Shown: positions 15,755-25,992, counted from the stretch's first letter. The stretch: 64,000 bases of DNA from Mesoterricola silvestris (GCF_030295405.1 NZ_AP027080.1:4572001-4636000); one strand, 5' to 3'. A program made the numbers and translations. The notes: generated by a model from the letters alone, not told the origin.

Positions 15755-15789
15755 CGAAGGCATCCTTTCCGGTGAAAAGGGAATCCAGC

Positions 15790-15942
15790 TTACGCCTGGG
15801 CGTCCCGGCCCAAAAGCCTGCGTTGGGAGGCCACTTTCTTATATGAACGCGCACCCTTGCGAAGCGTCTGCAAATATTCGGGTCCAAGGTAGATGATGAT
15901 CAAGAGGCTAAGGACCAGCACAACTCCTAACAGAGCATTCAT
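15790..15942 (-). CDS. 50-residue single-pass membrane protein
   Basis: The reverse strand from the ATG at 15942 reads MNALLGVVLVLSLLIIIYLG, then PEYLQTLRKGARSYKKVASQ and a short basic end, stopping at TAA (15790). A GGAGG sequence 8 nt upstream is a near-ideal ribosome-binding site. The pattern is one N-terminal membrane helix and a positively charged cytoplasmic tail. It precedes the YtxH-like gene on the same strand (about 35 nt apart), so the two may be co-expressed. No family is recognised. Confidence 0.7.
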   Translation of the reverse strand: MNALLGVVLVLSLLIIIYLGPEYLQTLRKGARSYKKVASQRRLLGRDAQA

Positions 15943-16017
15943 ACGTAAACCTCCGGGCAGTCCGCGGATACGGTGTAGGCAAGGTGCCGCGCGGCTGGCC
16001 CGGGTTCCTGGGCAATT

Positions 16018-17445
16018 TCAGAAATTGAACTTTTTCCTGGGGTAGCTCGCTTCCATGAGCGCCAGGCGCTCCTTCAGGTGCTGCTCCAGGGCCGCCCACC
16101 GGAGGGTGCCCCGGGCGCAGGCCAGGAAGGGGCTGTGCTCGTACCAGCGCAGGCACCCGAAACCCTGGGCGAAGGCGCGGTTGGCCACGTCCTGGGCTTC
16201 GGAGGGGCTGCCCAGGTACCCGAAGGCCTCGGCCAGCTTGAAGGTGAATTCCCCGTCGGGGATGCGGATGGGAACGCGCTCCGCCCAGAGGCGGCGCAGC
16301 ACGTCCAGGGCCTCGTCCCGCCGGCCGTCCAGGGCGAGGACGTACACGCCGGCCAGGTCCATGAAGGCGCGGTTGCCGCCGGGGGTGAAGGCGGCGCGGC
16401 GGAAGTGCCCGGCGGCGCCGGGGGGGTCCCCCCGGAGCAGCCGCACGTAGCCCCGGTAGAAGTCCCGGAGGGTATCGGGTTGGGCACTGGAACCCGGGCC
16501 CAGGACGGCCTCGAAGCGGTCCAGGTCCCCCAGGTACAGGTAGGTGTTCTCGGTGATCTCCGCCTCGCCCCGGCTGGGGCCGGACAGGGCGTCCCGGCGG
16601 GCCAGGGCCCGGGAGGCGCCCTCCAGGAGGCCCGCGCTGCGGGCGGCGTAGGCCACGGCCTCGTAGAGCCTGGGCGCCTTGGGGCTCCGGCGCACGGCCC
16701 CCAGGAGCAGGTCCAGGGCGGCGCGCTGGTTCCCGATTTCCGTGCGGAAGCGGCCGAAGAGGGTCGCGGCCCGGGGGCAGTCGGGGGCCAGGGCCAGGGC
16801 GGTGAGGTAGTCCTGTTCGCAGCGGTCCTGCAGGTTGGCCGGGGCCCGGTTGTCGTCCAGGATGTGGTTGTTGAGCAGCCGGGCCCGGGCGAGCCAGGCC
16901 TCGGCGCAGCCGGGCTCCCGGGCGAGGATCCCGGCGCACACCTCCAGGTCCCCCTGGATGGGTCCCTGGGGCCGGGATACGGTCATGCGCGCCAGTTCCC
17001 AGAAGGCGGCCGGATCCCGGGGGAGCAGGGCGCCCCGGGCGCCGTCCTCCAGGCCCAGCCACCCCAGGGCGGCGCCCACGGCCCCGGCGGGGGTTTCGGC
17101 CCACACGTCGCCGGCCCGCTGGGGCCGGCTGGCCCGGTCCAGGACCAGGTGCATCCCGATCCTCCCCCCGGTGCGCGCCAGGGCCACCGTGAGGGCGTCC
17201 CGGGGACCGCCGGGGAGGACGGCCTCGCTTTCCACCACCGCCAGGCCCGTTCGATACTCCAGGCTGTCCTTGAGGAGCACTCCGAACCCGCGCCGCTCCA
17301 GGGGCGTGAGGCCCGGGAAGGCCTCGGCGGAAGCCAGGCGGAGCTGCAGGGGGGCCAGGGAGGAGGGCCGGAGGTTGCGCCGGTACTCCAGCACCGCCGT
17401 GGAGGCGGCCGCGAACAGGGCGAGAAGCAGCACGATGCGTCGCAT
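16018..17445 (-). CDS. Tetratricopeptide-repeat protein, membrane-anchored or secreted
   Basis: The protein is 475 residues from the ATG at 17445 (MRRIVLLLALFAAASTAVLE), a signal-anchor or signal peptide. After a region resembling the low-complexity linker of acidobacterial eukaryotic-like kinase accessory proteins (LRLASAEAFPGLTPLERRGF), there are helical TPR-like repeats from about residue 180: CEQDYLTALALAPDCPRAA, QRAALDLLLGAVRRSPKAP, YRGYVRLLRGDPPGAAGHF, DEALDVLRRLWAERVP. It is a probable protein-interaction scaffold in the envelope. It is divergent from the protease at 17580. I cannot assign a specific partner. Confidence 0.75.
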   Translation of the reverse strand: MRRIVLLLALFAAASTAVLEYRRNLRPSSLAPLQLRLASAEAFPGLTPLERRGFGVLLKDSLEYRTGLAVVESEAVLPGGPRDALTVALARTGGRIGMHLVLDRASRPQRAGDVWAETPAGAVGAALGWLGLEDGARGALLPRDPAAFWELARMTVSRPQGPIQGDLEVCAGILAREPGCAEAWLARARLLNNHILDDNRAPANLQDRCEQDYLTALALAPDCPRAATLFGRFRTEIGNQRAALDLLLGAVRRSPKAPRLYEAVAYAARSAGLLEGASRALARRDALSGPSRGEAEITENTYLYLGDLDRFEAVLGPGSSAQPDTLRDFYRGYVRLLRGDPPGAAGHFRRAAFTPGGNRAFMDLAGVYVLALDGRRDEALDVLRRLWAERVPIRIPDGEFTFKLAEAFGYLGSPSEAQDVANRAFAQGFGCLRWYEHSPFLACARGTLRWAALEQHLKERLALMEASYPRKKFNF

Positions 17446-17579
17446 GGGACGGGATGGATCTCCGGGATGCCCGATTATGCGCCTGCGTCCGCTTCCGGGG
17501 GACATTTTCCGGCGCGGGTGGGGGTGGGCATGCCCCCCCGGTTTGTCGCATCATGGCAAAGGTGCTGCGGAGGTTGGAC

Positions 17580-18794
<1,215 letters not shown>

Positions 18795-18947
18795 CGCGGA
18801 AAAAACAGATTCAATCCATGTGATACAAATATAATCATCTCTCGCTTTACGTAATATTTATATGAAATATCTGATCTATGTACCAAGCCCCGCCTTTATG
18901 ATGGGTGATCCCCGGGCCCGCCGGGAATCGACCCCTCAGGAGGCCGT
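18795..18947. promoter_or_regulatory. AT-rich promoter region before the hemerythrin gene
   Basis: This short stretch is AT-rich amid GC-rich surroundings and carries TATAAT at 18830-18835 as a candidate -10 box. No well-spaced -35 was found. The SD CAGGAGG lies just before the GTG start at 18948. Confidence 0.4.
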
Positions 18948-19460
18948 GTGCAACTGGACGAGAAGAAGGAACGCGAGGCCTGGAAGGTGATGCCCGTGCC
19001 GGATCTGGTGCGGCACCTGGTGGGGACCTGCCACCTGGAATGCCGGTCGGACATGGCCGAGCTGGAGACCCTGGCCGAACTCATCGCCTTGGAGGAGGGC
19101 CCGCGCAACCCCACCCTGGTGGAGATCCGGGACATGATCACCCGCTTCTGCGCCACCATGCGCGCCCACCTGGCCCTGGAGGAGCGCAACCTCTTCCCCC
19201 ACATCCTGGCCATGGACGCAGGGGAGGTTCCCGAGGGCCGCAGGGAGCACCTGGATTCGGTCAAGACCCTCCTGGAGGGGGAACACGAGGCCGAGGCCGG
19301 GCTGCTCCGCAGCATCCGCGGCCTGGCCTCGGCCCTGGCCGCCACCACCACCCCCGGGGGCCCCGAGACCCGGCTCCACGAGTCCATCAAGCACCTCGCC
19401 GGGCGCCTCCAGAAACATCTCTACCTGGAAAACCAGGTGCTTTTCCCCAGGACACGCTAG
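18948..19460 (+). CDS. Hemerythrin-type diiron protein (iron-sulfur repair / NO-stress-like)
   Basis: The protein is 170 residues from a GTG preceded by CAGGAGG. Four-helix-bundle hemerythrin ligand patterns are visible: LVRHLVGTCHLECRSDM, FCATMRAHLALEERNLFPHI (H...EERxxFPH), LLEGEHEAEAGLL and LQKHLYLENQVLFPR. Spacing and the helix-terminal FPxI/FPR motifs resemble the RIC/YtfE hemerythrin domain, which binds a mu-oxo diiron centre and repairs Fe-S clusters after NO or oxidative damage. The usual N-terminal ScdA domain is absent, so a simple oxygen or iron binding role is also possible. It is followed 10 nt later by the CoA-transferase operon. Confidence 0.8.
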   Translation: MQLDEKKEREAWKVMPVPDLVRHLVGTCHLECRSDMAELETLAELIALEEGPRNPTLVEIRDMITRFCATMRAHLALEERNLFPHILAMDAGEVPEGRREHLDSVKTLLEGEHEAEAGLLRSIRGLASALAATTTPGGPETRLHESIKHLAGRLQKHLYLENQVLFPRTR

Positions 19461-19470
19461 TCTCTTTCCC

Positions 19471-20157
19471 GTGTTCAACAAGCCCATCCTCTCCCCAGCC
19501 GATGCAGCTTCGAAGATCCGGGACGGCCAGGTGCTCATGTCCGGGGGCTTCATGGGGTGCGGCGCGCCCCACACCCTCATCCAGGCATTGCGGGCGCGCA
19601 ACCTCAGGGACCTGACCCTCATCAGCACCGACACGGCCATGCACGATCTCAGGACCGGCCGGGTCACGGGCATCGGCCACCTGGTGCGCGACCGCGTCTT
19701 CCGGCGCATCATCGCCAGCCACATCGGCCTGAACCAGGAAACCCAGCGCCAGATGAACGCCGGGGAGACCGTGGTGGACCTGGTGCCCCAGGGCACCCTG
19801 GCCGAGCGCATCCGCGCGGGGGGCGCGGGGCTCGGAGGCTTCCTCACGCCCACGGGCCTGGGCACCGAGGTGGCCGAGGGCAAGCAGGTCATCACGGTGG
19901 AGGGGCGGGACTACCTGCTGGAGCTGCCCCTGCGGGCCGACGTGGCCATCATCAAGGCCAAGGTCGGCGACCGCGCCGGGAACCTCGCCTACGCCGGCAC
20001 CGCCCGGAACTTCAACCCCATGATGGCCACCGCCGCGGACCTGGTCATCGCCGAGGTGGAGGAGCTGGTGGACATCGGCGCCCTCGACCCCAATTTCGTG
20101 CACACGCCGTCGATCTTCGTGGACTTCCTGGTCAGGGCCGAACGCCTGGAGATGTGA
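19471..20157 (+). CDS. CoA-transferase subunit A (AtoD-like)
   Basis: This 228-residue class I CoA-transferase alpha subunit contains DGQVLMSGGFMGCGAPHTLI (the GGFGxxG-like CoA loop), LVPQGTLAERIRAGGAG and FLTPTGLGTEVAEGK, all characteristic of AtoD/ScoA. With subunit B it swaps CoA between an acyl-CoA and acetate, acetoacetate or a branched acid. The GTG start at 19471 has no good SD, so translation may be coupled to the preceding hemerythrin gene. It ends immediately before subunit B (20158). Substrate preference cannot be read from sequence. Confidence 0.93.
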   Translation: MFNKPILSPADAASKIRDGQVLMSGGFMGCGAPHTLIQALRARNLRDLTLISTDTAMHDLRTGRVTGIGHLVRDRVFRRIIASHIGLNQETQRQMNAGETVVDLVPQGTLAERIRAGGAGLGGFLTPTGLGTEVAEGKQVITVEGRDYLLELPLRADVAIIKAKVGDRAGNLAYAGTARNFNPMMATAADLVIAEVEELVDIGALDPNFVHTPSIFVDFLVRAERLEM

Positions 20158-20814
20158 ATGGACTACGTGCCCGACAAGGACGTCATCGCGCGCCGCATCG
20201 CCCGCATCTTCCGCTCCGGGGACGTGGTCAACCTGGGCATCGGCCTGCCCACCCAGGTGGTGAACCACCTGCCCCCGGGCGTGGCCATCATCCTCCAGTC
20301 GGAGAACGGCCTCATGGGCCTGGGGCCCGCGCCCGCCCCGGGCCAGGAGGACCGGGACATGGTGAACGCCGGCGGCGCGCCCATCACGGTGCAGCCCGGG
20401 GGGTGCTTCTTCGATTCCGCCACGAGCTTCGGCATCATCCGCGGCGGCCACGTGGACTACACGGTGCTGGGCGTTCTGGAGGTGGACCAGGAGGGGAACC
20501 TGGCCAACTACAAGGTGCCCGGGAAGATGGTGCCCGGCATGGGCGGGGCCATGGACCTCACCATCGGCGCCCGCAAGGTCATCGCCGCCACCCTCCACTT
20601 CGAGCCCACCGGCGCCAGCCGCCTGCGGCGCCGCTGCGCCCTCCCCCTCACCGCGGCCCGGGAGGTGGACCTGGTGGTGACGGACCTGGGGCTGTTCGAG
20701 GTGAAGGAGGGGCGCTTCCTGCTGCGGGAATGCCTGGGGCCCTATCCCCCCGACTGGATCCGGGAGCGCACGGACGCGGACATCGACGTGGCGGACGGGG
20801 CCTGGCCGGCTTGA
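20158..20814 (+). CDS. CoA-transferase subunit B (AtoA-like)
   Basis: This 218-residue beta subunit carries the catalytic glutamate E49 in LQSENGLMG, the residue that forms the glutamyl-CoA thioester in this family. Other motifs are GDVVNLGIGLPTQV at the N-terminus and GNLANYKVPGKMVPGMGGAMDL. It starts directly at the stop of subunit A with no gap, so a heterodimer or heterotetramer is expected. The likely role is short-chain acid activation or detoxification in acetate, butyrate or branched-chain acid metabolism. Confidence 0.94.
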   Translation: MDYVPDKDVIARRIARIFRSGDVVNLGIGLPTQVVNHLPPGVAIILQSENGLMGLGPAPAPGQEDRDMVNAGGAPITVQPGGCFFDSATSFGIIRGGHVDYTVLGVLEVDQEGNLANYKVPGKMVPGMGGAMDLTIGARKVIAATLHFEPTGASRLRRRCALPLTAAREVDLVVTDLGLFEVKEGRFLLRECLGPYPPDWIRERTDADIDVADGAWPA

Positions 20815-20911
20815 ATCGGACCCTGGACGGGACCCCGTCCGGGTGCGATGCTGGGGCATCCCGGGAAGGGCCCGGGGATTGCTATTAACCCCTTATTTTA
20901 TAGAGAATTAT

Positions 20912-21784
20912 ATGAGCTCACCCTTGCCTCAGGCCAAGCCTTCGGCCTTGCTCCCCGACCCCGACGCCCCGGCGCCCTACACCTTCGAACGGGTCCAGCG
21001 GGACAGCGACGGCGGGGAGGTGGCCCGCCTGGAAGCCCAGAACCTCCTCTTCGAGAAGGCCCGCCCCCTGGACCAGCTTCCCCCCACGCCCCCCGACGGC
21101 GCCATCCTGGACCTGGGCTCGGGCACGGGGTTCTGGTCGGCGCGCCTCGCGGAGCGGGTTCCGCGGGGGAGCCTCACCTGCCTGGACCGCTCCGGGGAAC
21201 TGCTGGACCTGGCCCGCACGCGCCTGGAGCGGCCCGGCGGGCCCCGGACGGCGTTCCTGCTCCAGGATCTGCGGGCCCTGGACCTGCCGCAGGGGGCCTT
21301 CGATCTGGTGTTCACCTCCATGACCCTCGCCCACGTGCGGGAACTGGAGGAGGTGCTGAACCACCTCGCCCGGGCCCTGAAGCCGGGGGGCTGGATCGCC
21401 TGCTTTGAACCGGTGCAGCAGTCCCGCCGCTTCGCGGAGATCCACCCCCCCTGCCCAAACCTGGACTTCCTCATGGACCGGCTGCTGGACATGGTGGAGT
21501 CCCGGGGCTCGGACCTCTCCGTCAGCCTGAAGATCGCCCATCACCTGGACCGCCTGGGCCTGGAGGAGGTGGCGCTGCGCAACTACGGGGCCGCCCTGCA
21601 CGGGGAGGACGCCCGGGTTTGCCTGCGGGACGTGTTCCTGCCCCTGGCCTGGGCCTACCTGCGGCACCGGTGGGAGCCGGGCCTCCTGGAGCGGCGCATG
21701 GAAGCCGCCGCCCGGGAGGCGCCCGCGCCGCACCTGTGGCTGGATCTCAGGCGGGCCGTGACCCTGGCCCGGCGCCCGGCCTGA
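20912..21784 (+). CDS. SAM-dependent class I methyltransferase
   Basis: The protein is 290 residues from the ATG at 20912, which follows an AT-rich leader (TTATTTTATAGAGAATTAT). The SAM-binding motif ILDLGSGTGFWSARLAE is followed by the acidic loop LTCLDRSGELLDLARTRL, motif II FDLVFTSMTLAHV and the post-motif FKPGG-like ALKPGGWIACFEP. The N-terminus ends in YTFERVQRDSDGGEVARLEAQ, resembling methyltransferases acting on small molecules or quinones. The substrate is not identifiable. The gene converges with the DUF4406-like gene with a 38-nt overlap. Confidence 0.88.
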   Translation: MSSPLPQAKPSALLPDPDAPAPYTFERVQRDSDGGEVARLEAQNLLFEKARPLDQLPPTPPDGAILDLGSGTGFWSARLAERVPRGSLTCLDRSGELLDLARTRLERPGGPRTAFLLQDLRALDLPQGAFDLVFTSMTLAHVRELEEVLNHLARALKPGGWIACFEPVQQSRRFAEIHPPCPNLDFLMDRLLDMVESRGSDLSVSLKIAHHLDRLGLEEVALRNYGAALHGEDARVCLRDVFLPLAWAYLRHRWEPGLLERRMEAAAREAPAPHLWLDLRRAVTLARRPA

Positions 21785-22217
21785 GTCCGGCCCTGGCCGA
21801 ACCGGCCAGGGCCGGGGTCTCCGGGAGGGTGAGGACCGGCAGGCCGGCCTTCTCCGCGGCGGCCTTCTCCCGGGCCATGCCCGGGGTCAGGTCCCCGCCG
21901 CAGAGGATCAGGGCGTCGCACCGCAGGAGCAGCGCCTCGCAGGCCTCCAGCACCCGGGCCCGGACCCCCAGGCCCCCCGGGCCGGATTCGTCCACGAAGG
22001 CGAAATTGGCGTGGGGCACCACCAGCACGGCCCCGGGCAGGAGGTCCTGCACCAGCCGGGCCCGGGCCAGCATGCGCACCTGGTTGCGGCGGATCGCCTC
22101 CGTGGAGCCGTCGCCCCGCAGGGGGCCCGCCAGGTAGAGCACCCAGGGGCCCTGGCCGAACCGCGCCTGGAGCTCGCGCCAGGGATCGCGCCGGGGGGAA
22201 GCGGGGGACGGAACCAT
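21747..22217 (-). CDS. DUF4406-like protein (nucleoside deoxyribosyltransferase-like fold)
   Basis: The protein is 156 residues from the ATG at 22217 after GAGGTG. The pattern WVLYLAGPLRGD near the N-terminus, followed by VLVVPHANFAF and RCDALILCGGDLTPGMAREKAAAE, then LPVLTLPE, corresponds to DUF4406/DUF1937-type members of the nucleoside 2-deoxyribosyltransferase superfamily. These are often uncharacterised and associated with phage or nucleotide metabolism. The 3' end overlaps the methyltransferase gene on the opposite strand. The functional call is at fold level only. Confidence 0.65.
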   Translation of the reverse strand: MVPSPASPRRDPWRELQARFGQGPWVLYLAGPLRGDGSTEAIRRNQVRMLARARLVQDLLPGAVLVVPHANFAFVDESGPGGLGVRARVLEACEALLLRCDALILCGGDLTPGMAREKAAAEKAGLPVLTLPETPALAGSARAGLRPGAGPGSRPA

Positions 22218-22286
22218 GGGAACACCTCGCCCCCAGGTTGGGCCCCCCGGCGCGACAGTGCGTGTCCATGGCCTTACACTGGCGCC

Positions 22287-22658
22287 ATGGACATGACCCG
22301 GCGGCGGTTCGAGTACGTGGTGGCCAGGGCCCTGGAGGCCATTCCCGAGGCGTTCAAGCCCTACCTGGAGGGGTTGCCGGTGGTGGTGGAGGATGAACCG
22401 TCCGTGGAACTCCTGGAGACCCTGGGCGTCCCGCCGGGGGAAACGCTGCTCGGTCTCTTCTCCGGTCCGGCCGTGGGTGAAGAGATGCAGGGGTCCGTTT
22501 TGCTTCCCGCCCGGATCACCGTTTTCCGGCTTCCCCACCTGGCGGATGCCGAAAATGTCCTTGAGCTGGAACGGGAGGTGGCCCGTACCGTCCTCCACGA
22601 GGTGGCCCACCGTTTCGGCATCGGGGAGGAGCGGCTGGAGGACCTGGGCCTGGGCTGA
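22287..22658 (+). CDS. Zincin-like metallopeptidase (PF06262 family)
   Basis: This 123-residue protein reads MDMTRRRFEYVVARALEAIP, then FKPYLEGLPVVVEDEP and the C-terminal zinc site [20 protein letters not shown] (HExxHxxG). It matches the minimal gluzincin-like family PF06262, whose members are found throughout bacteria with unknown substrates. It has no signal peptide. The start at 22287 is divergent from the DUF4406-like gene; the next gene (22811) has its own leader. Confidence 0.88.
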   Translation: MDMTRRRFEYVVARALEAIPEAFKPYLEGLPVVVEDEPSVELLETLGVPPGETLLGLFSGPAVGEEMQGSVLLPARITVFRLPHLADAENVLELEREVARTVLHEVAHRFGIGEERLEDLGLG

Positions 22659-22810
22659 CATTTCTCAAAATTTATTCTTTGCAATGTCTGAAACCGGACT
22701 TATTCTCAGCGGCACCATCAAGTTCTTATAACCTTTTCCGACGCCCCGCTCCCTCCAGACCCAATCCCGGGCTGGAGGGATTTCACGTTCACTTCCCTGA
22801 GGAGTCACGC

Positions 22811-24658
22811 ATGAGTGAACAGGCAGCCGTCAGTTTGGACGCCCCGGAGGTCTTCACGGACAAGACGACCCTGCGAAGGGTGATCACGGCCTCGTCCCTG
22901 GGAACCCTCTTCGAGTGGTACGACTTCTACCTCTATGGCAGCCTCGCGGTGTTCTTCGGCGGGAAGTTCTTCCCGGCCCAGAGCGAGACGGCCCAGTTGC
23001 TGGCCAGCCTCGCCACCTTCGGCGCGGGCTTCGGCGTGCGGCCCCTGGGCGCCCTGGTGTTCGGCCACATCGGCGATCTCATCGGGCGCAAGTACACCTT
23101 CCTGGTCACCATGGCCACCATGGGCCTCTCCACGGCCCTGGTGGGGCTCCTGCCCACCTACGACCACATCGGCATCTGGGCCACCATCATCCTCGTGCTG
23201 CTGCGCCTCCTCCAGGGCCTGGCCCTGGGCGGGGAGTACGGCGGCGCGGCCACCTACGTGGCCGAGCACGTGCCCGACGCCCGGCGGGGCTACTACACCA
23301 GCTACATCCAGACCACGGCCACCCTGGGCTTCTTCGCCAGCATGGCCATCATCGGCGCCACCCGCTGGCTCCTGGGGGAGGAGGGCTTCAAGAACGGCAC
23401 CGGCCACCTCATCGCCGGCTGGCGCATCCCCTTCCTCCTCTCCTTCATCCTCCTGGCCGTGAGCCTCTACATCCGGGTGAAGATGCAGGAGAGCCCCCTG
23501 TTCACCAAGCTCAAGAAGAGCGGCGCCGTCTCCAAGAACCCCCTCAAGGAGAGCTTCACCAACCCCGTGAACCTGCGCTACGTGCTCCTCGCGCTCTTCG
23601 GGGCCACGGCGGGCCAGGGGGTGGTGTGGTACACCGGGCAGTTCTACGCGCTCACCTTCCTCCAGGCCGTCCTGAAGGTGCACTGGCTCCCGGCCTACCT
23701 GATCATCTCCGTGGCCCTGCTGTTCGGCGCACCCCTGTTCCTCTTCTTCGGGCACCTTTCAGACCGGGTGGGCCGCAAGAAGGTGATGCTGTGGGGCTGC
23801 CTGCTGGCCGCCCTCACCTACGTGCCCATCTACATGGCCATGCGCCATTTCGTGCCCGCACTCCTGCCGGGTCAGAAGGTGGTGGAGCTGGCCGCCATCC
23901 CGGCCTTCAACCTGGTCATGCTCATGGGCCTGGTGTTCCTGCAGATCGTGTACGTGACCATGGTCTACGGCCCCATCGCCGCCTTCCTGGTGGAGCTCTT
24001 CCCCACCAACGTGCGCTACACCTCCATGTCCCTGCCCTACCACCTGGGCAACGGCTGGTTCGGCGGCTTCCTGCCCCTCATCGCCACGGCCCTCACGGCC
24101 TCGGGCATGGCCAAGGAGGCCTTCGGCAGCGGCGCCATCTACGCCGGGCTCATCTACCCCATCGGCATCGCCCTGCTGACCCTCGTGGTGGGCGCCCTCT
24201 TCATCAAGGAGACCATGGGCCACAAGATCGACACGGCCATCCGGGTGGACGCCACCGTCCAGGAGCTCTTCGACTGGGTGGCGGTGCTGGCGGCCATGGC
24301 CATCGGCTTCATCCTGCTCCTGCAGTGGAACAGCGATTTCCTCGCGGACGTGGCCGCCCACAAGGGCATCTTCTCCGCCGTGTGGAACAACCTCTGGTAT
24401 CCGCTCATCGGGGCCATGGCGCTGTGGGCCCTGCCGGTGCTCTTCTTCCGGCTGGAGTTCGACCGCCTGCGGGCCCTGGGCATGGTGCTGGCGTGCCAGG
24501 CGCTCACGGGACTCTTCTCCTACCGCCTCTACCAGGCCTTCACGAGCATGGGGGGGATGTGGAAGTTCTTTGCGTTCACCTTCGTGCTGGGAATCTACAC
24601 GGCGGTGCTGGCCGGGGGGTATGCGTTCGGAAAGGGGCGGGCGAGGATGGCGTCCTGA
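22811..24658 (+). CDS. MHS-family (metabolite:H+ symporter) MFS transporter with C-terminal extension
   Basis: The protein is 615 residues from the ATG at 22811 after GAGGAG. The opening RRVITASSLGTLFEWYDFYLYG is the hallmark of the MHS group (proline/betaine, alpha-ketoglutarate, shikimate transporters). It is followed by GHIGDLIGRKYTFLVT (motif A) and LALGGEYGGAATYVAEH. A standard 12-TM core is complete by about residue 470 (LFIKETMGHKID). Unusually, four further hydrophobic segments follow (AVLAAMAIGFILLLQWN to FTFVLGIYTAVLAGGYAFG), giving roughly 16. The substrate is unknown; adjacency to metabolic genes suggests uptake of an organic acid or amino acid derivative. Confidence 0.92.
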   Translation: MSEQAAVSLDAPEVFTDKTTLRRVITASSLGTLFEWYDFYLYGSLAVFFGGKFFPAQSETAQLLASLATFGAGFGVRPLGALVFGHIGDLIGRKYTFLVTMATMGLSTALVGLLPTYDHIGIWATIILVLLRLLQGLALGGEYGGAATYVAEHVPDARRGYYTSYIQTTATLGFFASMAIIGATRWLLGEEGFKNGTGHLIAGWRIPFLLSFILLAVSLYIRVKMQESPLFTKLKKSGAVSKNPLKESFTNPVNLRYVLLALFGATAGQGVVWYTGQFYALTFLQAVLKVHWLPAYLIISVALLFGAPLFLFFGHLSDRVGRKKVMLWGCLLAALTYVPIYMAMRHFVPALLPGQKVVELAAIPAFNLVMLMGLVFLQIVYVTMVYGPIAAFLVELFPTNVRYTSMSLPYHLGNGWFGGFLPLIATALTASGMAKEAFGSGAIYAGLIYPIGIALLTLVVGALFIKETMGHKIDTAIRVDATVQELFDWVAVLAAMAIGFILLLQWNSDFLADVAAHKGIFSAVWNNLWYPLIGAMALWALPVLFFRLEFDRLRALGMVLACQALTGLFSYRLYQAFTSMGGMWKFFAFTFVLGIYTAVLAGGYAFGKGRARMAS

Positions 24659-25002
24659 GGGGCGGGGCCCGGCGCATTTGGCGTTCAGGCCCGGTCCGGG
24701 TTTCCCTGCCGGGGGCTGCGGGCGGGGGGGCCCGGTCTCGGACGATGGATTCGGAGCATGGGGTTCCGACCGAGTCGCCGACCCATACGTACCGCCGGAC
24801 CCAGTCCTCGCTTCGCTGCGGGCTGGGTCCGGCGGTTAGCCGTGGGGGGAGGGGTCGGGGTGGTCAGGGGATGGGGTGGATCGGGAATCGATTCGCGGGG
24901 GGCGTGGGTTTGACCTGACGTTCTTTATCCTGCTTGTTCCCCTGGATCCTGTTTATCCCCGTTTGAACTTCGCTGGGAGTTGTCGCCGCCTTTGGGGCAG
25001 GG
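24659..25002. other. Intergenic region with hairpin and repeat fragment
   Basis: No gene is evident here. The region carries the 13-bp stem hairpin at 24792-24835 and a fragment of the dispersed intergenic repeat (24922-24965, sharing TTCTTTATCCTGCT and CTGGATCC with the copy at 38930-38960). The two flanking genes converge. Confidence 0.5.
24792..24835 (+). terminator. GC hairpin downstream of the MHS transporter
   Basis: CCGCCGGACCCAG (24792-24804) pairs perfectly with CTGGGTCCGGCGG (24823-24835) across an 18-nt loop. There is no T-run after it, so it is not a canonical intrinsic terminator. It lies 134 bp past the transporter stop and could also protect the 3' end of the transcript. Confidence 0.45.
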
Positions 25003-25932
25003 TCAGGCCTCGGAGAAGAGGGGGTGGGTGAGGTAGCGTTCGCCGGTGTCGCACACCACGGCCACGACGGTCTTGCCGGCGCCCAGTTCCTTGGCGATCT
25101 TCAGGGCGGTGAAGACGATGGCGCCGGTGCTGATGCCGGTGAAGATGCCCTCCTCGCGGGTGAGGCGGCGGGCGATGCGGATGGCGTCCTCGTACCCCAC
25201 GTCCTCCACACGCTGGAAGGCCTCGCGGTTGAGGATCTTGGGGACGAAGTTGGCGCCCAGGCCCTGGAGCTTGTGGGGGCCGGCCTTGCCCTGGGTGAGG
25301 AGGGGGGAGTCCACGGGCTCCACGGCCACCACGAGGGTGCCGGGCTTGCGCTTGGCGAGGACCTCGCCCACGCCGGTGATGGTGCCGCCGGTGCCGATGC
25401 CGGCCACGAAGGCGTCCAGTTCGGGCACCTGCTCCAGGACCTCCTCGGCGGTGGTGCGGCGGTGGACGTCGGGATTGGCGGGATTGTCGAACTGGCGGAC
25501 CACCCAGTACTTGGGGTCGGCCGCGGCCAGCTCCTCTGCCTTGTCCACGGCGCCCTTCATGCCCAGGGGGCCGGGGGTGAGGATCAGGGTGGCCCCGTAG
25601 GCCTTGAGGATGGCCCGGCGCTCCAGGGTCATGGTCTCCGGCATGATCAGGGTGATGGGGTAGCCCTTGGCGGCGGCCACGAAGGCCAGCCCCACGCCGG
25701 TGTTGCCGCTGGTGGCCTCCAGGAGCTCCTTGCCGGGCTTGAGGGCGCCGGAGCGCTCCGCGTCCTCGATCATGCTGAGGGCGATGCGGTCCTTGACGCT
25801 GCCGCCTGGGTTGGCGCTTTCGAGCTTGAGGTAGATGGTGGCGCTGCCCGGTTCCGCGATGCGGTTCAGGCGGACCACGGGGGTGTTGCCGATGAGCTGG
25901 TAGGCGTAATCCACGCGATTGGGACGGGGCAT
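25003..25932 (-). CDS. cysK: Cysteine synthase A (O-acetylserine sulfhydrylase)
   Basis: The protein is 309 residues from the ATG at 25932 after AAAGGAGAG. Fold-type II PLP enzyme features are YQLIGNTPVVRLNRI, the PLP lysine K47 in NPGGSVKDRIA, the substrate loop EATSGNTGVGLAFVAAAKGY, and the phosphate loop GIGTGGTITGVGE. It condenses O-acetyl-L-serine with sulfide to give cysteine and acetate. The length is normal for the family. It is divergent from an Rrf2-type regulator, an arrangement known for CymR-like control of sulfur metabolism. Confidence 0.95.
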   Translation of the reverse strand: MPRPNRVDYAYQLIGNTPVVRLNRIAEPGSATIYLKLESANPGGSVKDRIALSMIEDAERSGALKPGKELLEATSGNTGVGLAFVAAAKGYPITLIMPETMTLERRAILKAYGATLILTPGPLGMKGAVDKAEELAAADPKYWVVRQFDNPANPDVHRRTTAEEVLEQVPELDAFVAGIGTGGTITGVGEVLAKRKPGTLVVAVEPVDSPLLTQGKAGPHKLQGLGANFVPKILNREAFQRVEDVGYEDAIRIARRLTREEGIFTGISTGAIVFTALKIAKELGAGKTVVAVVCDTGERYLTHPLFSEA

Positions 25933-25992
25933 GGGGCTCTCCTTTCGGGGTTGGGGGACCTGCGCAACCCCAGGATGGGGGGCCCGGAATTG

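Noticed and set aside
24792-24835. Riboswitch or attenuator between the transporter and cysK
   Set aside because: The hairpin follows the transporter stop and faces away from cysK's promoter; it has no T-run and no conserved riboswitch core.
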